Source of the DNA: CAWFXC01 sp963819735
Lineage (GTDB): Bacteria; Actinomycetota; Acidimicrobiia; IMCC26256; DASPTH01
Assembly: GCA_963819735.1 (NCBI GenBank)
Contig: CAWFXC010000003.1
Coordinates: 124,001 to 188,000 of the forward strand
Direction: 5' to 3'
DNA: 64,000 bases
Position numbers and translations under genes: made by a program. Positions within the stretch are counted from its first letter, which is position 1. The number at the start of each line of letters is the position of its first letter. The notes beneath the pieces are model-generated. The model saw only the letters and a program-made list of their open reading frames with translations, had not been told where the DNA came from and made no database searches. Shown here one piece after another: positions 10,051 to 18,820 of this stretch.

Positions 10051-10136
10051 CCGCCACCAGCCCCCCGGACGCGTCGACGAAAGCGAAGCGGGCGGAAGGG
10101 GCGCTTGCGCCGCGCCGCCCGGGGGACTGGTGGCGG
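10051..10136. repeat. Long imperfect inverted repeat in the mraZ-rsmH spacer
   Basis: The arm at 10051-10068 (CCGCCACCAG then C-rich) pairs with 10118-10136 as about 18 bp with one mismatch. The loop of about 50 bases has its own small GGCGC/GCGCC hairpin near 10100-10114. In the mraZ-to-rsmH transcript this would form a strong extended hairpin. There is no U-run after it, so a classical terminator is not supported. An attenuator, an RNA-stability element or a decayed palindromic repeat remain possible. The rest of 9910-10160 shows no gene. Confidence 0.6.
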
Positions 10137-10160
10137 GCCCGCAGGCTCACCTTGTCAATG

Positions 10161-10241
10161 TGTTGCGGTAGCCGTGTTGCGGTAGCCGTGTTGCGGTAGC
10201 CGTGTTGCGGTAGCCGTGTTGCGCTCGCCGTGTTGCGCTAG
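10161..10241. repeat. 14-bp tandem repeat, about 5.8 copies, ending in the mraZ stop codon
   Basis: Four identical units TGTTGCGGTAGCCG (10161-10216) are followed by a variant TGTTGCGCTCGCCG (10217-10230) and a partial unit TGTTGCGCTAG (10231-10241). The last unit contains the mraZ stop (CTA, that is TAG on the minus strand). The array seems to have grown outward from the 3' end of mraZ. The copy nearest the gene is the most divergent and the outer copies are identical, as after recent slippage or duplication. Confidence 0.9.
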
Positions 10242-10666
10242 ATGCCGAAATCGGGAAGGTCGTCGGAATCGGTCAGGGCCTGGGCGCCTTCACGGTCGAG
10301 CTCGAGCCACCGGGCCCGATCCCAGATCTCGATGCGTGAGTAGAGGCCGACGACCATCACTTCACGCTCGAAGCCGGCGAACTCCCGCAGGTTCTGCGGC
10401 ACCGCCACCCTTCCCTGCTTGTCGGGCCTGACCTCGCTGGCGCCACCGAAGAACGTGCGCGCCGCGCTGAGCTCCTTGGGGCCCCGCTTCGACTGCTCAC
10501 GGATCTGCGTCGCCACGCTCTCGAACTCCTCCGGTGTGAACACCGACAGGCAGCCGCCACGGCCCTTGGTGAGGAATGCCCCGTCTGCGAGTTGGTCCCG
10601 GTACTTCGCCGGGAGGATGACCCTCCCTTTGGTGTCCAGGGAGTGTTGGAACTCCCCCAGGAACAT
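10238..10666 (-). CDS. mraZ: MraZ, transcriptional regulator of the dcw cluster
   Basis: This 142-residue protein has the two tandem SpoVT/AbrB-type swapped-hairpin modules of MraZ: MFLGEFQHSLDTKGRVILP at the start and EVRPDKQGRVAVPQNLREF in the second half. MraZ proteins form ring oligomers that bind TGGG-containing repeats in their own promoter and adjust dcw transcription. Length and both DxKGR signatures are normal. The ATG follows a leader of about 75 bases from the promoter predicted at 10749-10777. It is the first gene of the cluster. Confidence 0.95.
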   Translation of the reverse strand: MFLGEFQHSLDTKGRVILPAKYRDQLADGAFLTKGRGGCLSVFTPEEFESVATQIREQSKRGPKELSAARTFFGGASEVRPDKQGRVAVPQNLREFAGFEREVMVVGLYSRIEIWDRARWLELDREGAQALTDSDDLPDFGI

Positions 10667-10748
10667 CCGGATCCCTCACTTCTCGGTCTTTCCCACCACG
10701 TGCCGACCGGTGCTCACCCGTCCGCACCACTTCTCTCCATTTCGTGGC

Positions 10749-10802
10749 ACCCTACACCCTCTCCCTCCACTATTCAACCCACTTCCCCCCCTTTCCCACC
10801 AC
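10749..10802 (-). promoter_or_regulatory. Predicted mraZ/dcw promoter with MraZ-box-like TGGG repeats
   Basis: Read on the minus strand, a -35 TTGAAT (10772-10777), a 17-base spacer and a -10 TAGGGT (10749-10754) fit an actinobacterial housekeeping promoter. Directly upstream and overlapping are TGGG-type elements (AAGTGGG at 10778-10784, GGTGGGAAAGG near 10792-10802, TGGAGGG inside the spacer). Known MraZ operators are TGGG repeats about 10 bases apart, so autoregulation is likely by inference. A further GGTGGGAAAG lies near 10690-10699, inside the leader. Confidence 0.6.
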
Positions 10803-10810
10803 GGAACGCG

Positions 10811-10833
10811 AAAAAGACGCCCCGCAGGGCGTC
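10811..10833 (-). terminator. Rho-independent terminator of the upstream HNH gene
   Basis: On the minus strand a 7-bp perfect stem GACGCCC/GGGCGTC (10816-10822 with 10827-10833, 4-base loop) is followed directly by five U residues (10811-10815). It sits 110 bases past the HNH stop codon and just before the predicted mraZ promoter. It would insulate the dcw cluster from read-through. Confidence 0.75.
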
Positions 10834-10942
10834 GAGACTTCAGAGAGGCGCGCGAACCGTGCGGTCGGCGCCCGTCGGCGATTCATTGCCGCTCCACTAC
10901 CGCTCACCGCAACTGGCGGCGCAGTGAACCCGCCGTGTGGGG

Positions 10943-11434
10943 CTACGCGGGGAGGAACGGCTCCCAGGCCGGGTCGATCGAGCCGGCGGTGGCCACCACC
11001 CAGAGGTTGGCGTGCGGCTCGCGCGGCGGTCGCGACAGGCGGAGGTCGACCTCCGACAGGAGGCGGTCCTCCTTGCGGGAGTTACACGCCCGGCACGACG
11101 CCACCACGTTGTCCCACGCGTGGGGACCCCCACGGGACCGCGGGACCACGTGGTCGATGTTCTCGGCGGCGCGGTTGCAGTACTGGCAACGGTGGCCGTC
11201 GCGGGCGAACACCGCGCGGCGCGACAGCGGCACGCGGTTGCGGTACGGGACCCGGACGAAGTGGTTCAGCCGGATCACCGACGGCACGGGCATCTCGGCC
11301 CGCTCCGAACGGAGCACCGCACCGTTGCGCGCCACGATCTCCGCCTTCTCCTTGAGCACGAGGACGACGGCCCGGCGCATCGGCACCACGCACAACGGCT
11401 CGAAGCTGGCGTTGAGCAGGAGGGCTCTTCCCAA
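10943..11434 (-). CDS. HNH endonuclease domain protein
   Basis: This 163-residue protein resembles a small HNH protein widely conserved in actinobacteria. A basic N-terminal half (LLLNASFEPLCVVPMRRAVVLVL) leads into the HNH/zinc-finger core: CQYCN, then DHVVPRSRGG, DNVVASC and CRACNSRKEDR. The two CxxC pairs bind Zn and the His-Val-Val/Asn set is the nuclease site. TTG is chosen as start because GGAGGT lies 8 bases upstream and the reading begins MGRALLLNASFEPL. A 3' terminator suggests a single-gene unit. The cellular role of this family is not settled. Confidence 0.88.
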   Translation of the reverse strand: MGRALLLNASFEPLCVVPMRRAVVLVLKEKAEIVARNGAVLRSERAEMPVPSVIRLNHFVRVPYRNRVPLSRRAVFARDGHRCQYCNRAAENIDHVVPRSRGGPHAWDNVVASCRACNSRKEDRLLSEVDLRLSRPPREPHANLWVVATAGSIDPAWEPFLPA

Positions 11435-11495
11435 GCGTCGAGACCTCCAGAACCGGTGCAGGCCGGTCGTCGGTGGGCCGTGTGATCGGGGCAGT

Positions 11496-11795
11496 TTACC
11501 GGCGTCGTCCTGAGGGGTGCAGCGGGTTCCCCATCTCCCGACACCACTCGAGGTAGGTCACGAGATCCTGCGGATCGGGACGGCCGTCGGCGCCGTACTG
11601 GGTCTCGAACCGGAACCGCAGGTAGTCGGGATCAGGGAGCGGGAGGAACGGCGCTCGGGCCCACCAGCGGGGCCGCGCGAGACGCAGGGCCTGGCGCAGC
11701 GCCACCGCCCAGAGTGCGGGCCGCGCCAGCACGAGCAGTACCGCACGCGCCCAGAACGCGGTCGAGGGCAGCGGATCCGCCGCAGTACTGGTCAT
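11496..11795 (-). CDS. Small conserved hypothetical protein
   Basis: This 99-residue protein has a hydrophobic, Arg/Trp-rich N-terminal half (FWARAVLLVLARPALWAVALRQ) and a polar C-terminal half with PDPDYLRFRFETQYGADG and DLVTYLEWCREM. That pattern looks like a membrane-associated small protein kept in Acidimicrobiia-like genomes. I do not recognise a function. It starts ATG and lies directly upstream of the HNH gene on the same strand, with its start back to back with the MoxR operon. Confidence 0.7.
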   Translation of the reverse strand: MTSTAADPLPSTAFWARAVLLVLARPALWAVALRQALRLARPRWWARAPFLPLPDPDYLRFRFETQYGADGRPDPQDLVTYLEWCREMGNPLHPSGRRR

Positions 11796-11899
11796 TGCCG
11801 GCGAAGGTAGCGTGCCGGCATGGCGTGACGTCGAGGGTCGGGCGTGGGCGCGGGATGTGCGTGCGGCGTCATGCTCGCGTCACCTGGGACCGCCCGCTG

Positions 11900-11927
11900 T
11901 GGAGCGCCCCACGGCCTCTGGTACCTT
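11900..11927 (+). promoter_or_regulatory. Predicted promoter of the MoxR-DUF58-transglutaminase operon
   Basis: TGGAGC (11900-11905) and TACCTT (11922-11927) are separated by 16 bases. They lie 25 bases upstream of the MoxR GTG, which also has a GGAGG ribosome-binding site at 11943-11947. The -35 match is weak, so the call rests mostly on the TANNNT -10 and its position. Confidence 0.35.
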
Positions 11928-11952
11928 CGTGGCGCCCGCTCTGGAGGTAGTC

Positions 11953-12933
11953 GTGGTTCAGCCCGCCACCGCGCCGAGCCGCGACTCGTCGTTCGGCCGG
12001 TTGTTCGCAGCCCTGCTCGGCAACGTCGAACGGGTCATTCAGGGCAAGCGCGAGCAGATCCACCTGGCGCTGGTCTGCCTCCTCGCCGAGGGCCACCTCC
12101 TCATCGAGGACGTGCCCGGCGTCGGCAAGACCTCGCTGGCGAAGGCGATCTCGGCGTCGATCGGCGGGAGTTGCCGCCGCATCCAGTTCACCCCCGACCT
12201 CCTGCCCTCGGACGTGACCGGCGTGTCGGTCTGGAACCGCACCGCCAACGAGTTCGAGTTCCGCCCCGGCGGCATCTTCGCCAACGTGGTGTTGGCCGAC
12301 GAGATCAACCGCGCGTCGCCCAAGACCCAGTCGGCGCTCCTCGAGGCGATGGAGGAGCGGCAGGTCACCGTCGACGCGCAGACGTACCGCCTGCCCCGGC
12401 CCTTCATGGTGATCGCGACCCAGAACCCGATCGAGCTCGAGGGCACCTATCCCCTGCCCGAGGCCCAGCTCGACCGCTTCCTGATGCGGATCCCGATGGG
12501 CTATCCCGGGCGCGACGCCGAGCTGGCGATCCTGGAATCGCAGGGCGAGCGCTCCACCATCGTGGATCATCTGCAGCCGGTCGCCAGCGCGATCGACGTC
12601 GCCGAGGCCGCGAGCATGGTCGCCACCGTGCACGTGTCGCCCGAGGTGCGCGACTACGTGCTCGACCTCGTGGCCGCGTCGCGTCGTCATCCCGACCTGC
12701 TGCTCGGGGCGAGCCCGCGCGGGTCGTTGTCGCTCCAGCGGGCGGCGCGCGCCCTGGCCGCCAGTCTCGGTCGTGCGTTCGTGATCCCCGACGACGTCAA
12801 GCGCGTCATGCCCGCGGTCCTCGAGCACCGCATGATCCTCGCCCCCGACGCGCAACTGCGCGGGGTGTCGGCCAACGACGTCGTGCGCGTCATCCTCGCC
12901 TCGGTACCCGTGCCGGGCGCAAGCGCTCCCTGA
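11953..12933 (+). CDS. MoxR-family AAA+ ATPase
   Basis: This 326-residue AAA+ ATPase has Walker A EDVPGVGKTS, Walker B VLADEINRA, the family signature LLEAMEERQVT, sensor ATQNPIELEGTYPLPEAQLDRF, and a C-terminal lid with GASPRGSLSLQRAARA. MoxR ATPases act as chaperones that activate partner proteins, commonly encoded with DUF58 and transglutaminase-like genes exactly as here. GTG at 11953 is chosen for its GGAGG site at 11943-11947; the frame extends further upstream without conservation. The partner specificity is not known. Confidence 0.93.
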   Translation: MVQPATAPSRDSSFGRLFAALLGNVERVIQGKREQIHLALVCLLAEGHLLIEDVPGVGKTSLAKAISASIGGSCRRIQFTPDLLPSDVTGVSVWNRTANEFEFRPGGIFANVVLADEINRASPKTQSALLEAMEERQVTVDAQTYRLPRPFMVIATQNPIELEGTYPLPEAQLDRFLMRIPMGYPGRDAELAILESQGERSTIVDHLQPVASAIDVAEAASMVATVHVSPEVRDYVLDLVAASRRHPDLLLGASPRGSLSLQRAARALAASLGRAFVIPDDVKRVMPAVLEHRMILAPDAQLRGVSANDVVRVILASVPVPGASAP

Positions 12934-12957
12934 CGCGCGTGACCCCATGACATCTTC

Positions 12958-14172
12958 ATGCCGGTAACGCTGACGCGGCGGGGGTGGTCGCTCACCGGCG
13001 CGGCCATGGGCCTCATCCTCGGCAGCTTCCTGCTCGGCGCGCTCGAGATGCTCGTGGTCGGCGTCGCCGCGCTCGCGTTGATCGTCGTGGTGATGCTCTG
13101 GCTGGTGGTACGCGACCCACCCGAGCTCGCCATCACGCGACGCGTGCGGCCCGATCGGCTACAGGTCGGCGCCGAAGGTCGCATCGACCTCCTGGTCGAG
13201 AACCTCGGTACCGCGGCCACCCCGCTGCTCGCCGCCACCGACTGGTTCGACGAAGGCCGGCGCGCGGCGCGGTTCCTCGTCCCCCCGCTCGCCGGGGGCG
13301 CGGTCGCCCGATCGGCGTACCGCATCCCCACCCGCCGACGCGGTCGCTACCGCGTCGGTCCGCTCTCCATCGCCGCCAGCGACCCGTTCGGCCTCGCCCG
13401 CCGGTCGGTCACCGGTGCCGGCGAGGCCGAGTTGGTCGTCCGCCCCCGGATCCACGACATCGTGGCCCCGGTCGCCGCCGGGAGCCGCGTGACGTCGGAG
13501 AGTGAGGCGCCGTCGGCCCGATCGATGGTCAGCGATCTCGGCAACGACTTCCTGACCCTCCGCGAATACGAGCTGGGCGACGACCTGCGCCGCGTGCACT
13601 GGCGGTCGACCGCCCGCACCGGCGAGCTCATGATCCGTCAGGACGAAGCCCGGTGGCGGTCGCGCGCCGCGGTGGTGCTCGACGTGCAGCACTCCGCGCA
13701 CACCGCGGAGTCGTTCGAGGTCGCGGTCGAGGCCGTGGCCTCGGTCACCGCCCGGCTCGTGCGCCTGCGCCGCCGCGTCGAAGTGGTCACCAGCGCGGGT
13801 GAGATCCTCGGCACCGGCGGCGACCCGCGCCACGACGTGATCGACCGCCTGGCCACGGTGGGCACCGACGACACCGACCGCCTGCCCAGCGTGCTCGAGA
13901 ACCTCCGCGCCCACCGCCGCGTCGACCTCGTGGTCGCGGTGCTCGGCAGTGCCACGCCCGAAACCCTGCGCGCGCTCGGTTCGCTCGCCGGCATCGGCGT
14001 GATCGCGGTGCTCACCCGCCCCGCCGCCATCCGGACCAACAGCTCCGTCCTCGTCGTCGACGCGTCGGCCACGCCGTTCGCCGCGGCCTGGAACCAGACC
14101 CTCACCAACTCGATCGTCTCCCGCACCATCGCCGCCTCATGGCATCAAGAGCCCGACTCCTCGCCCCGATAA
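12958..14172 (+). CDS. DUF58 domain-containing membrane protein
   Basis: This 404-residue protein has two N-terminal transmembrane helices (about 15-50), a beta-rich extracellular-like segment, and the DUF58 core DLGNDFLTLREYELGDDLRRVHWRSTARTGELMIRQ near residues 195-230. The C-terminal part resembles a von Willebrand A-type fold (AAVVLDVQHS). DUF58 proteins occur next to MoxR and transglutaminase genes and are thought to take part in a cell-envelope complex. The start lies 24 bases after the moxR stop and the 3' end overlaps the next gene by 34 bases, so the three form one operon. Confidence 0.9.
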   Translation: MPVTLTRRGWSLTGAAMGLILGSFLLGALEMLVVGVAALALIVVVMLWLVVRDPPELAITRRVRPDRLQVGAEGRIDLLVENLGTAATPLLAATDWFDEGRRAARFLVPPLAGGAVARSAYRIPTRRRGRYRVGPLSIAASDPFGLARRSVTGAGEAELVVRPRIHDIVAPVAAGSRVTSESEAPSARSMVSDLGNDFLTLREYELGDDLRRVHWRSTARTGELMIRQDEARWRSRAAVVLDVQHSAHTAESFEVAVEAVASVTARLVRLRRRVEVVTSAGEILGTGGDPRHDVIDRLATVGTDDTDRLPSVLENLRAHRRVDLVVAVLGSATPETLRALGSLAGIGVIAVLTRPAAIRTNSSVLVVDASATPFAAAWNQTLTNSIVSRTIAASWHQEPDSSPR

Positions 14173-16522
14173 CCCTCGCAGTGCTGAGCGCGGTCGCCGC
14201 GCTCTCACTCGGCCGGGTCGTCGACTCCAGCCGCTTCGTCGTGCCCGTGGTCGCGGCCGCGCTGCTCCCCCACGCGATCGGCGCGCTCTGTCGGTGGCGC
14301 AAGTGGTCGGTGGGCATCACGATCCTGCTCACCGCCGTCGGCCTGGCCGGGTTCGTGGTGTACGCGTTGGTCCCGGCCTCCACGACCGTCGGCCTGCCGG
14401 GCACCGCGACCTGGCACGCGCTCGACCAGCAGTTCAACGCCGGTTGGCACCTCCTGCGCACCGCGCCGGCCCCGGCCCCCACGTCGGACGGCGCCATCCT
14501 GCTGGCCGTCATCGCGGTGTGGTGCATGGCGGCGATCGCCGACTGGCTCGCGTTCCGCCGTCAGGCCACGCTCGGCGCGGTCGCACCGGCGTTGGTGTTC
14601 TTCGTGTGGACATCGGCGCTGGGCACGTCGCAGGACCGACTCCTCGTGACCGCCGGGTTCTGCGTCGCCGCCGGCGCGTTCCTCCTGGCCCAGAACATCG
14701 CGGTGCTCGACCGCGGCCGGAGTTGGTTGGTCTCGCAGCAGTCGGCGCGCGCGCACTGGCTGCTGCCCGCGTCGGCGTTGGGGCTCACCGCGATCGTCGT
14801 CGCCCTCGTGGTCGCGCCGGCGCTGCCGGGCGCCGGTTCCGATCCGCTCCTCGACTTCGCCCACTCGGGACGCGACCGCGCGGCGGACGCAGCTACCAGC
14901 CCACCCTCGCGCCGTTCGTCGACATCGGCTCCAAGCTCGACTCCGTCGACAACACGCAGCTGTTCACCGTGAACTCCGCCATCCCCGACTACTGGCGCAT
15001 CGCCGCGCTCGACGAGTACTCCAGCGAAGCCGGCGGCCAGTGGACGCTGAGCGCGTCGGGCAACGACAGCGTGCAGGTCGGCTTGCCGTCCGACGCGCCC
15101 CCGCACTCACTCGAGCAGGAGTACACGATCGGCCCGCTCGGTGAGCGTTGGCTCCCGGCCGCGTACCGTCCCGTCGCCATCGACCTGCCCAACACGTTGG
15201 TGGTGGATTCGTCGGGCACGCTCGTAGCCGACCAGTCGTCGGTGCGCGATCTGCACTACACCGTGGCCTCGGCCCTTCCCGCGTTGGCCGGCACCGTCGA
15301 CGCCGCGGAACAGCAGGCCACCGCGGCCCAGGTGCCCGCGTCGGTCCGGCAGTACACCGCGTTGCCGACCGACGACGACATCAAGTTCATCAGCGCGCAG
15401 GCCCGGGACATCGTCACCGCGGCCGGCGCGACCACGCCGTACGCGGAGGCGTTGGCCCTGCGCAACTACTTCCGGGGCCCCGAGTTCCACTACGACACGA
15501 CCGTCGACAGCGTCGACAGCGGGAGCGCGATCGTCGCCTTCCTGCACGACAAGCGCGGCTTCTGCGTACAGTTCGCGAGCGTGTACGCGGTGATGGCACG
15601 CTCACTCGGCATCCCGGCCCGGGTGGCCGTCGGGTTCACCCCCGGCACGCTCGTCGGCCGCGACACCTACTCGGTGACGAGTCACGACGCCCACGCATGG
15701 CCGGAGATCTACCTCTCCGGCCTCGGGTGGACCCACATCTTCGACCCCACGCCGGGCGCGTCCACCACGTCGGCCGGTGGGAGCAACCTGCCGAACGAAC
15801 CGCCGGTGCCCGGCGCGGCGGTGCAGACCCCGACCGAGACCACACCGACCACCGCACCGCCCACCACTCCCACCACCCAGCCCGCCACCGCGACCACCGG
15901 CGTCGGTCCGGCGGTGCCGGCGAACCTGACCCCGCCGACGGTGACGACGGCGTCGTCGTCGCACGGGTTGAGCCGCTGGCTGCTCGTGCCCCTGATCCTC
16001 CTGATCCTCGCGCTCGTGATCGGCGGCTACGTCGCCCTCGTGCTCACCGCGAAGTCGCGCCGCCGGACGCGCCGCCGCGACGACCCGGATCCCGCCGGCG
16101 CGGTCGCCGGTGCGTGGGAAGAGGCACTCGATCGGCTGCGCGAAGCCGACCTCGCCCCCGATCCCGCGCTCACGCCGCTCGAGCTCGCGCGCGCCGCGCC
16201 GACGCGGACGTCACCGGCCACCGAACCGCCGTTGCGCCGGCTCGCGCGCGCGTACACCGCGGTGCGCTACGGCGACGTCGTGACCGCGCCCGCCGACGCC
16301 GACGACGCGTGGAACTCGGTCGACGAGCTCGAGCGCGCGCTCGACGAGGACCTGTCGCGACGCGAACGCTGGCGCCGCCGGCTCGATCCCGGCGCGTTCC
16401 CACTCGGATCCCAACTCGGGTCGCGACGCCGAGCCCGGCGCGGGTCGACGCGCGCGACGGTCACGGCGGGCGCGGCGGGCGCGGACGACGGTTCGAGCGA
16501 CGCGGGCGCGCCGCCCGCGTAG
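14139..16522 (+). CDS. Transglutaminase-like membrane protein with C-terminal DUF4129 (frameshifted)
   Basis: Corrected length is about 793 residues. The N-terminal part has five or six transmembrane helices, then an extracytoplasmic domain with a transglutaminase/protease-type triad: Cys in KRGFCVQFASVYAVMARSLGIPARV, His in DAHAWPEIYL and Asp in FDPTPG. A Thr/Pro linker, another helix and a DUF4129 module (LARAYTAVRYGD) follow. The frame changes near 14875-14885 in a CG-alternating tract (net +2 or -1). The reading resumes smoothly at SYQPTLAPF, so sequence error is likely. This is the third member of the MoxR operon; it probably remodels envelope peptides, by inference from the family. Confidence 0.88.
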
Positions 16523-16552
16523 GCCCATCGCGGCAGGTCGGTGGGGAGCGGT

Positions 16553-17023
16553 TCAGCCCCGGCTCGGGTGACCGGAACGGTCACCGCCCGGAGGCGGCTT
16601 CGTCTCCTGCAGTCCGGCGACGAACTCCGTGCGGTCGCGGTCGAAGGCCCGCACCTCGTGCTCGACCTCGTCGGCGAAGCGGTCGACGGCGACGAACAGC
16701 GCCAGCTGACCGTGGCGGAGCGCCTCGAGGATCTCGCCGTCGTCGCGGCACGCCCACACCGACTCGCCGTCGGTGACCAGCCGGAGCCCGGAGATGTCGT
16801 CGCCGGTGACGAGCACCTCGGCCACCGCCCGCCGGATCCTCGCCATCGGGAGCCCCGCCTCGAGCAGCGACGCGACCATGCGCAGGGCGACGAGATCGCG
16901 GAACGAGTACGGGGCCGACGGCTCGGTGTCGTCGGGCACCACGAGGCCGATGCGGCGCCAGGTGTCGAGCTGCGCACGGGTGCACCCCGAGAGCCGCGCC
17001 GCCTGGATCGAGGTGTAGGCCAC
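16553..17023 (-). CDS. MerR-like DNA-binding regulator
   Basis: This 156-residue protein opens with a winged-helix MerR-type N terminus (YTSIQAARLSGCTRAQLDTWRRIGLV, then YSFRDLVALRMVASLLEAGLPMARIRRAV). A C-terminal region (GLRLVTDGESVWACRDDGEILEALRHGQLALF) has a pattern found in actinobacterial MerR relatives with a DUF433-like module. GTG at 17023 is chosen because it starts exactly at the helix-turn-helix; the longer frame runs back through the upstream gene. It follows the DUF3040 gene by 14 bases on the same strand, so the two may be co-transcribed. The target is unknown. Confidence 0.75.
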   Translation of the reverse strand: MAYTSIQAARLSGCTRAQLDTWRRIGLVVPDDTEPSAPYSFRDLVALRMVASLLEAGLPMARIRRAVAEVLVTGDDISGLRLVTDGESVWACRDDGEILEALRHGQLALFVAVDRFADEVEHEVRAFDRDRTEFVAGLQETKPPPGGDRSGHPSRG

Positions 17024-17037
17024 GAGCGCGGCAGCGC

Positions 17038-17421
17038 TCAGGACGGAGGATCGTCGCGGTTGAAGCGCTCGCGCCAGCGGCTTCCCGCGTTGCCGAGCAT
17101 GTTCTTGAACGCGCCGCCGCGCATCGATCCGGTGAGGCTCTCGAGACCGGCGCGTCCGAGCTTGCGCACGTTGTGCTCGATGGCGAGCGCGCAGCCCAGC
17201 ATCACCAGGAACCCGAGGACGCCGAGCAGCAATGTGGTGGTGAACGTGAAGATCATCAACAGGAGGCCGGCGATGAATCCGACGACGGCCCACTTGATGA
17301 CCCGCGCCGCGTGACGGTAGAGGGTGGTGTCGGAGACCTGCTGCACCAACTTGGGGTCGGTGGCCGACAAGTTCTCTTCGATCTCCCGCAGGATCCGCTG
17401 TTCGTCCTCGGAGAGCGGCAT
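17038..17421 (-). CDS. DUF3040 small membrane protein
   Basis: This 127-residue protein begins MPLSEDEQRILREIEENL, the signature of the actinobacterial DUF3040 family, followed by two close transmembrane helices (WAVVGFIAGLLLMIFTFTTTLLLG and GVLGFLVMLGCALAI) and a basic cytoplasmic tail. The ATG is preceded by GAGG about 6 bases away. Function is unknown. DUF3040 genes are often near cell-envelope and division genes, but here the gene is not inside the dcw operon. Confidence 0.85.
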   Translation of the reverse strand: MPLSEDEQRILREIEENLSATDPKLVQQVSDTTLYRHAARVIKWAVVGFIAGLLLMIFTFTTTLLLGVLGFLVMLGCALAIEHNVRKLGRAGLESLTGSMRGGAFKNMLGNAGSRWRERFNRDDPPS

Positions 17422-17520
17422 TGATCCTCTATCCCCATCCCGGGCTCGGACGAGCTGCTGTGCTCGTTTCGGCCCCACGATTCTCGCGCCCGACCATTGT
17501 CGCGCACGCCTCGTAGCCAC

Positions 17521-18819
17521 TCAACGCGTCGGTGGCTCCGAGCCTTCCCGATGCAGGCTATGCGGCGCCCCGGGTGCCACGGCACCAGGCCCGAAACGGG
17601 CCCGCACCGCGTCGAGTGTCCGTTCGACGGCGGCCCGGCGTTCCCGCTCGCGATCGACCGGATCGGGGTCGCCGGCCGCAGGTTCGCCGCCCTCGTCGAA
17701 CAGGCGTCCCTGGTCGCCCGCCGACCCGGGATCCCCCGCCCGCGTGGGTTGGACCGCCGTGGCGCCCGCTTGCTCGGCCGCGCCAGGTGCGATCAGCTGT
17801 TGCGCCGACACGCCCAGCAGCCGGATGCCGTCGTCGATGGGGACGGCGTCGAGCAGGGTGCGCGCCACTCGGCCGATGTCGGCGGCGAGGTCGGTCGGGC
17901 GCGGCAGGGTCTTCGAGCGGGTGATGGTGCGGAAGTCGCCGTAGCGCAGCTTGAGCTGCACGGTGCGGGCGGTGCGCCCGGCCTCCCGCAAGCGGGCGGC
18001 GACCTTGTCGGCGAGGCGCACGATCTCGTGCTCGAGCACCGCCCGGTCGAACACATCGGTCGGGAAGGTCTCCTCGTTCCCGACCGACTTCACCGCCTGA
18101 TCGGGCTCGACCGCCCGGTCGTCGCGGTTCCAGGCCAGCGCGTGCAGATGGTGCCCGGCCGCGTTGCCGAGGTTGCTCACCAGCGTCGCCTCGGGGATCT
18201 GCGCCAGGTCGCCGACGGTGCGGACGCCGAGCGAGGCGAGGCGCTTCCCGGTGGCGGGCCCGACGCCCCACAGTCGCCGGACCTCGAGCGGGTGGAGGAA
18301 CGCGAGCTCGGTGCCGGGCTCGACCACGAGCATGCCGTCGGGCTTGGCGAGGTCGCTGGCCAGCTTGGCCAGCAACTTGGTGGTGGCGACGCCCACCGAC
18401 GCGGTGAGGCCCGTCTCGTCGCGCACCCGCCCGCGGATCGTCGCCGCGACCTCCGCGCCCGAACCGAGGATCCGACGCGCGCCGGCGACGTCGAGGAACG
18501 CCTCGTCGAGCGCGATCGGTTCGACCAGCGGCGTGCACGAATGCAGGATCCGCATCACGTTCGTGCTCGCGGCGCGGTACACCTCGAACCGGGGCGCGAG
18601 GAACACGCCCTCGGGACACGCGCGCCGGGCGCGCGCCATCGGCGTGGCCGAGTAAACGCCGAACCGTCGGGCTTCGTAACTGGCCGCGGCGACGACACCA
18701 CGGGGCCCGAGGCCGCCGACGATGACGGGTCGACCGCGGAGCGACGGATCCTCGAGCTGCTCGACCGACGCGTAGAACGCGTCGAGGTCGACGTGCAGGA
18801 TGCTCGCCTCGTCGCGCAC
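17521..18819 (-). CDS. dinB: DNA polymerase IV (Y-family, DinB)
   Basis: This 432-residue translesion polymerase has the Y-family motifs: ILHVDLDAFYASVEQ (metal-binding Asp), PVIVGG, ASYEARRFGVYSAMP-like ASYEARRFGVYSATP, the catalytic EPIALDEAFLDV, GVATTKLLAKLASDLAKPDG, and the thumb/little-finger helix-hairpin-helix WGVGPATGKRLASLG. A C-terminal QGRLFDEG segment looks like a beta-clamp binding motif. The GTG start directly abuts a 14-bp tandem repeat and has no clear ribosome-binding site. The C-terminal 60 residues are low-complexity. Confidence 0.95.
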   Translation of the reverse strand: MRDEASILHVDLDAFYASVEQLEDPSLRGRPVIVGGLGPRGVVAAASYEARRFGVYSATPMARARRACPEGVFLAPRFEVYRAASTNVMRILHSCTPLVEPIALDEAFLDVAGARRILGSGAEVAATIRGRVRDETGLTASVGVATTKLLAKLASDLAKPDGMLVVEPGTELAFLHPLEVRRLWGVGPATGKRLASLGVRTVGDLAQIPEATLVSNLGNAAGHHLHALAWNRDDRAVEPDQAVKSVGNEETFPTDVFDRAVLEHEIVRLADKVAARLREAGRTARTVQLKLRYGDFRTITRSKTLPRPTDLAADIGRVARTLLDAVPIDDGIRLLGVSAQQLIAPGAAEQAGATAVQPTRAGDPGSAGDQGRLFDEGGEPAAGDPDPVDRERERRAAVERTLDAVRARFGPGAVAPGAPHSLHREGSEPPTR

Positions 18820-18820
18820 G

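Noticed and set aside
10161..10241. CRISPR array
   Set aside because: Units are 14 bp with no unique spacers and no cas genes nearby.
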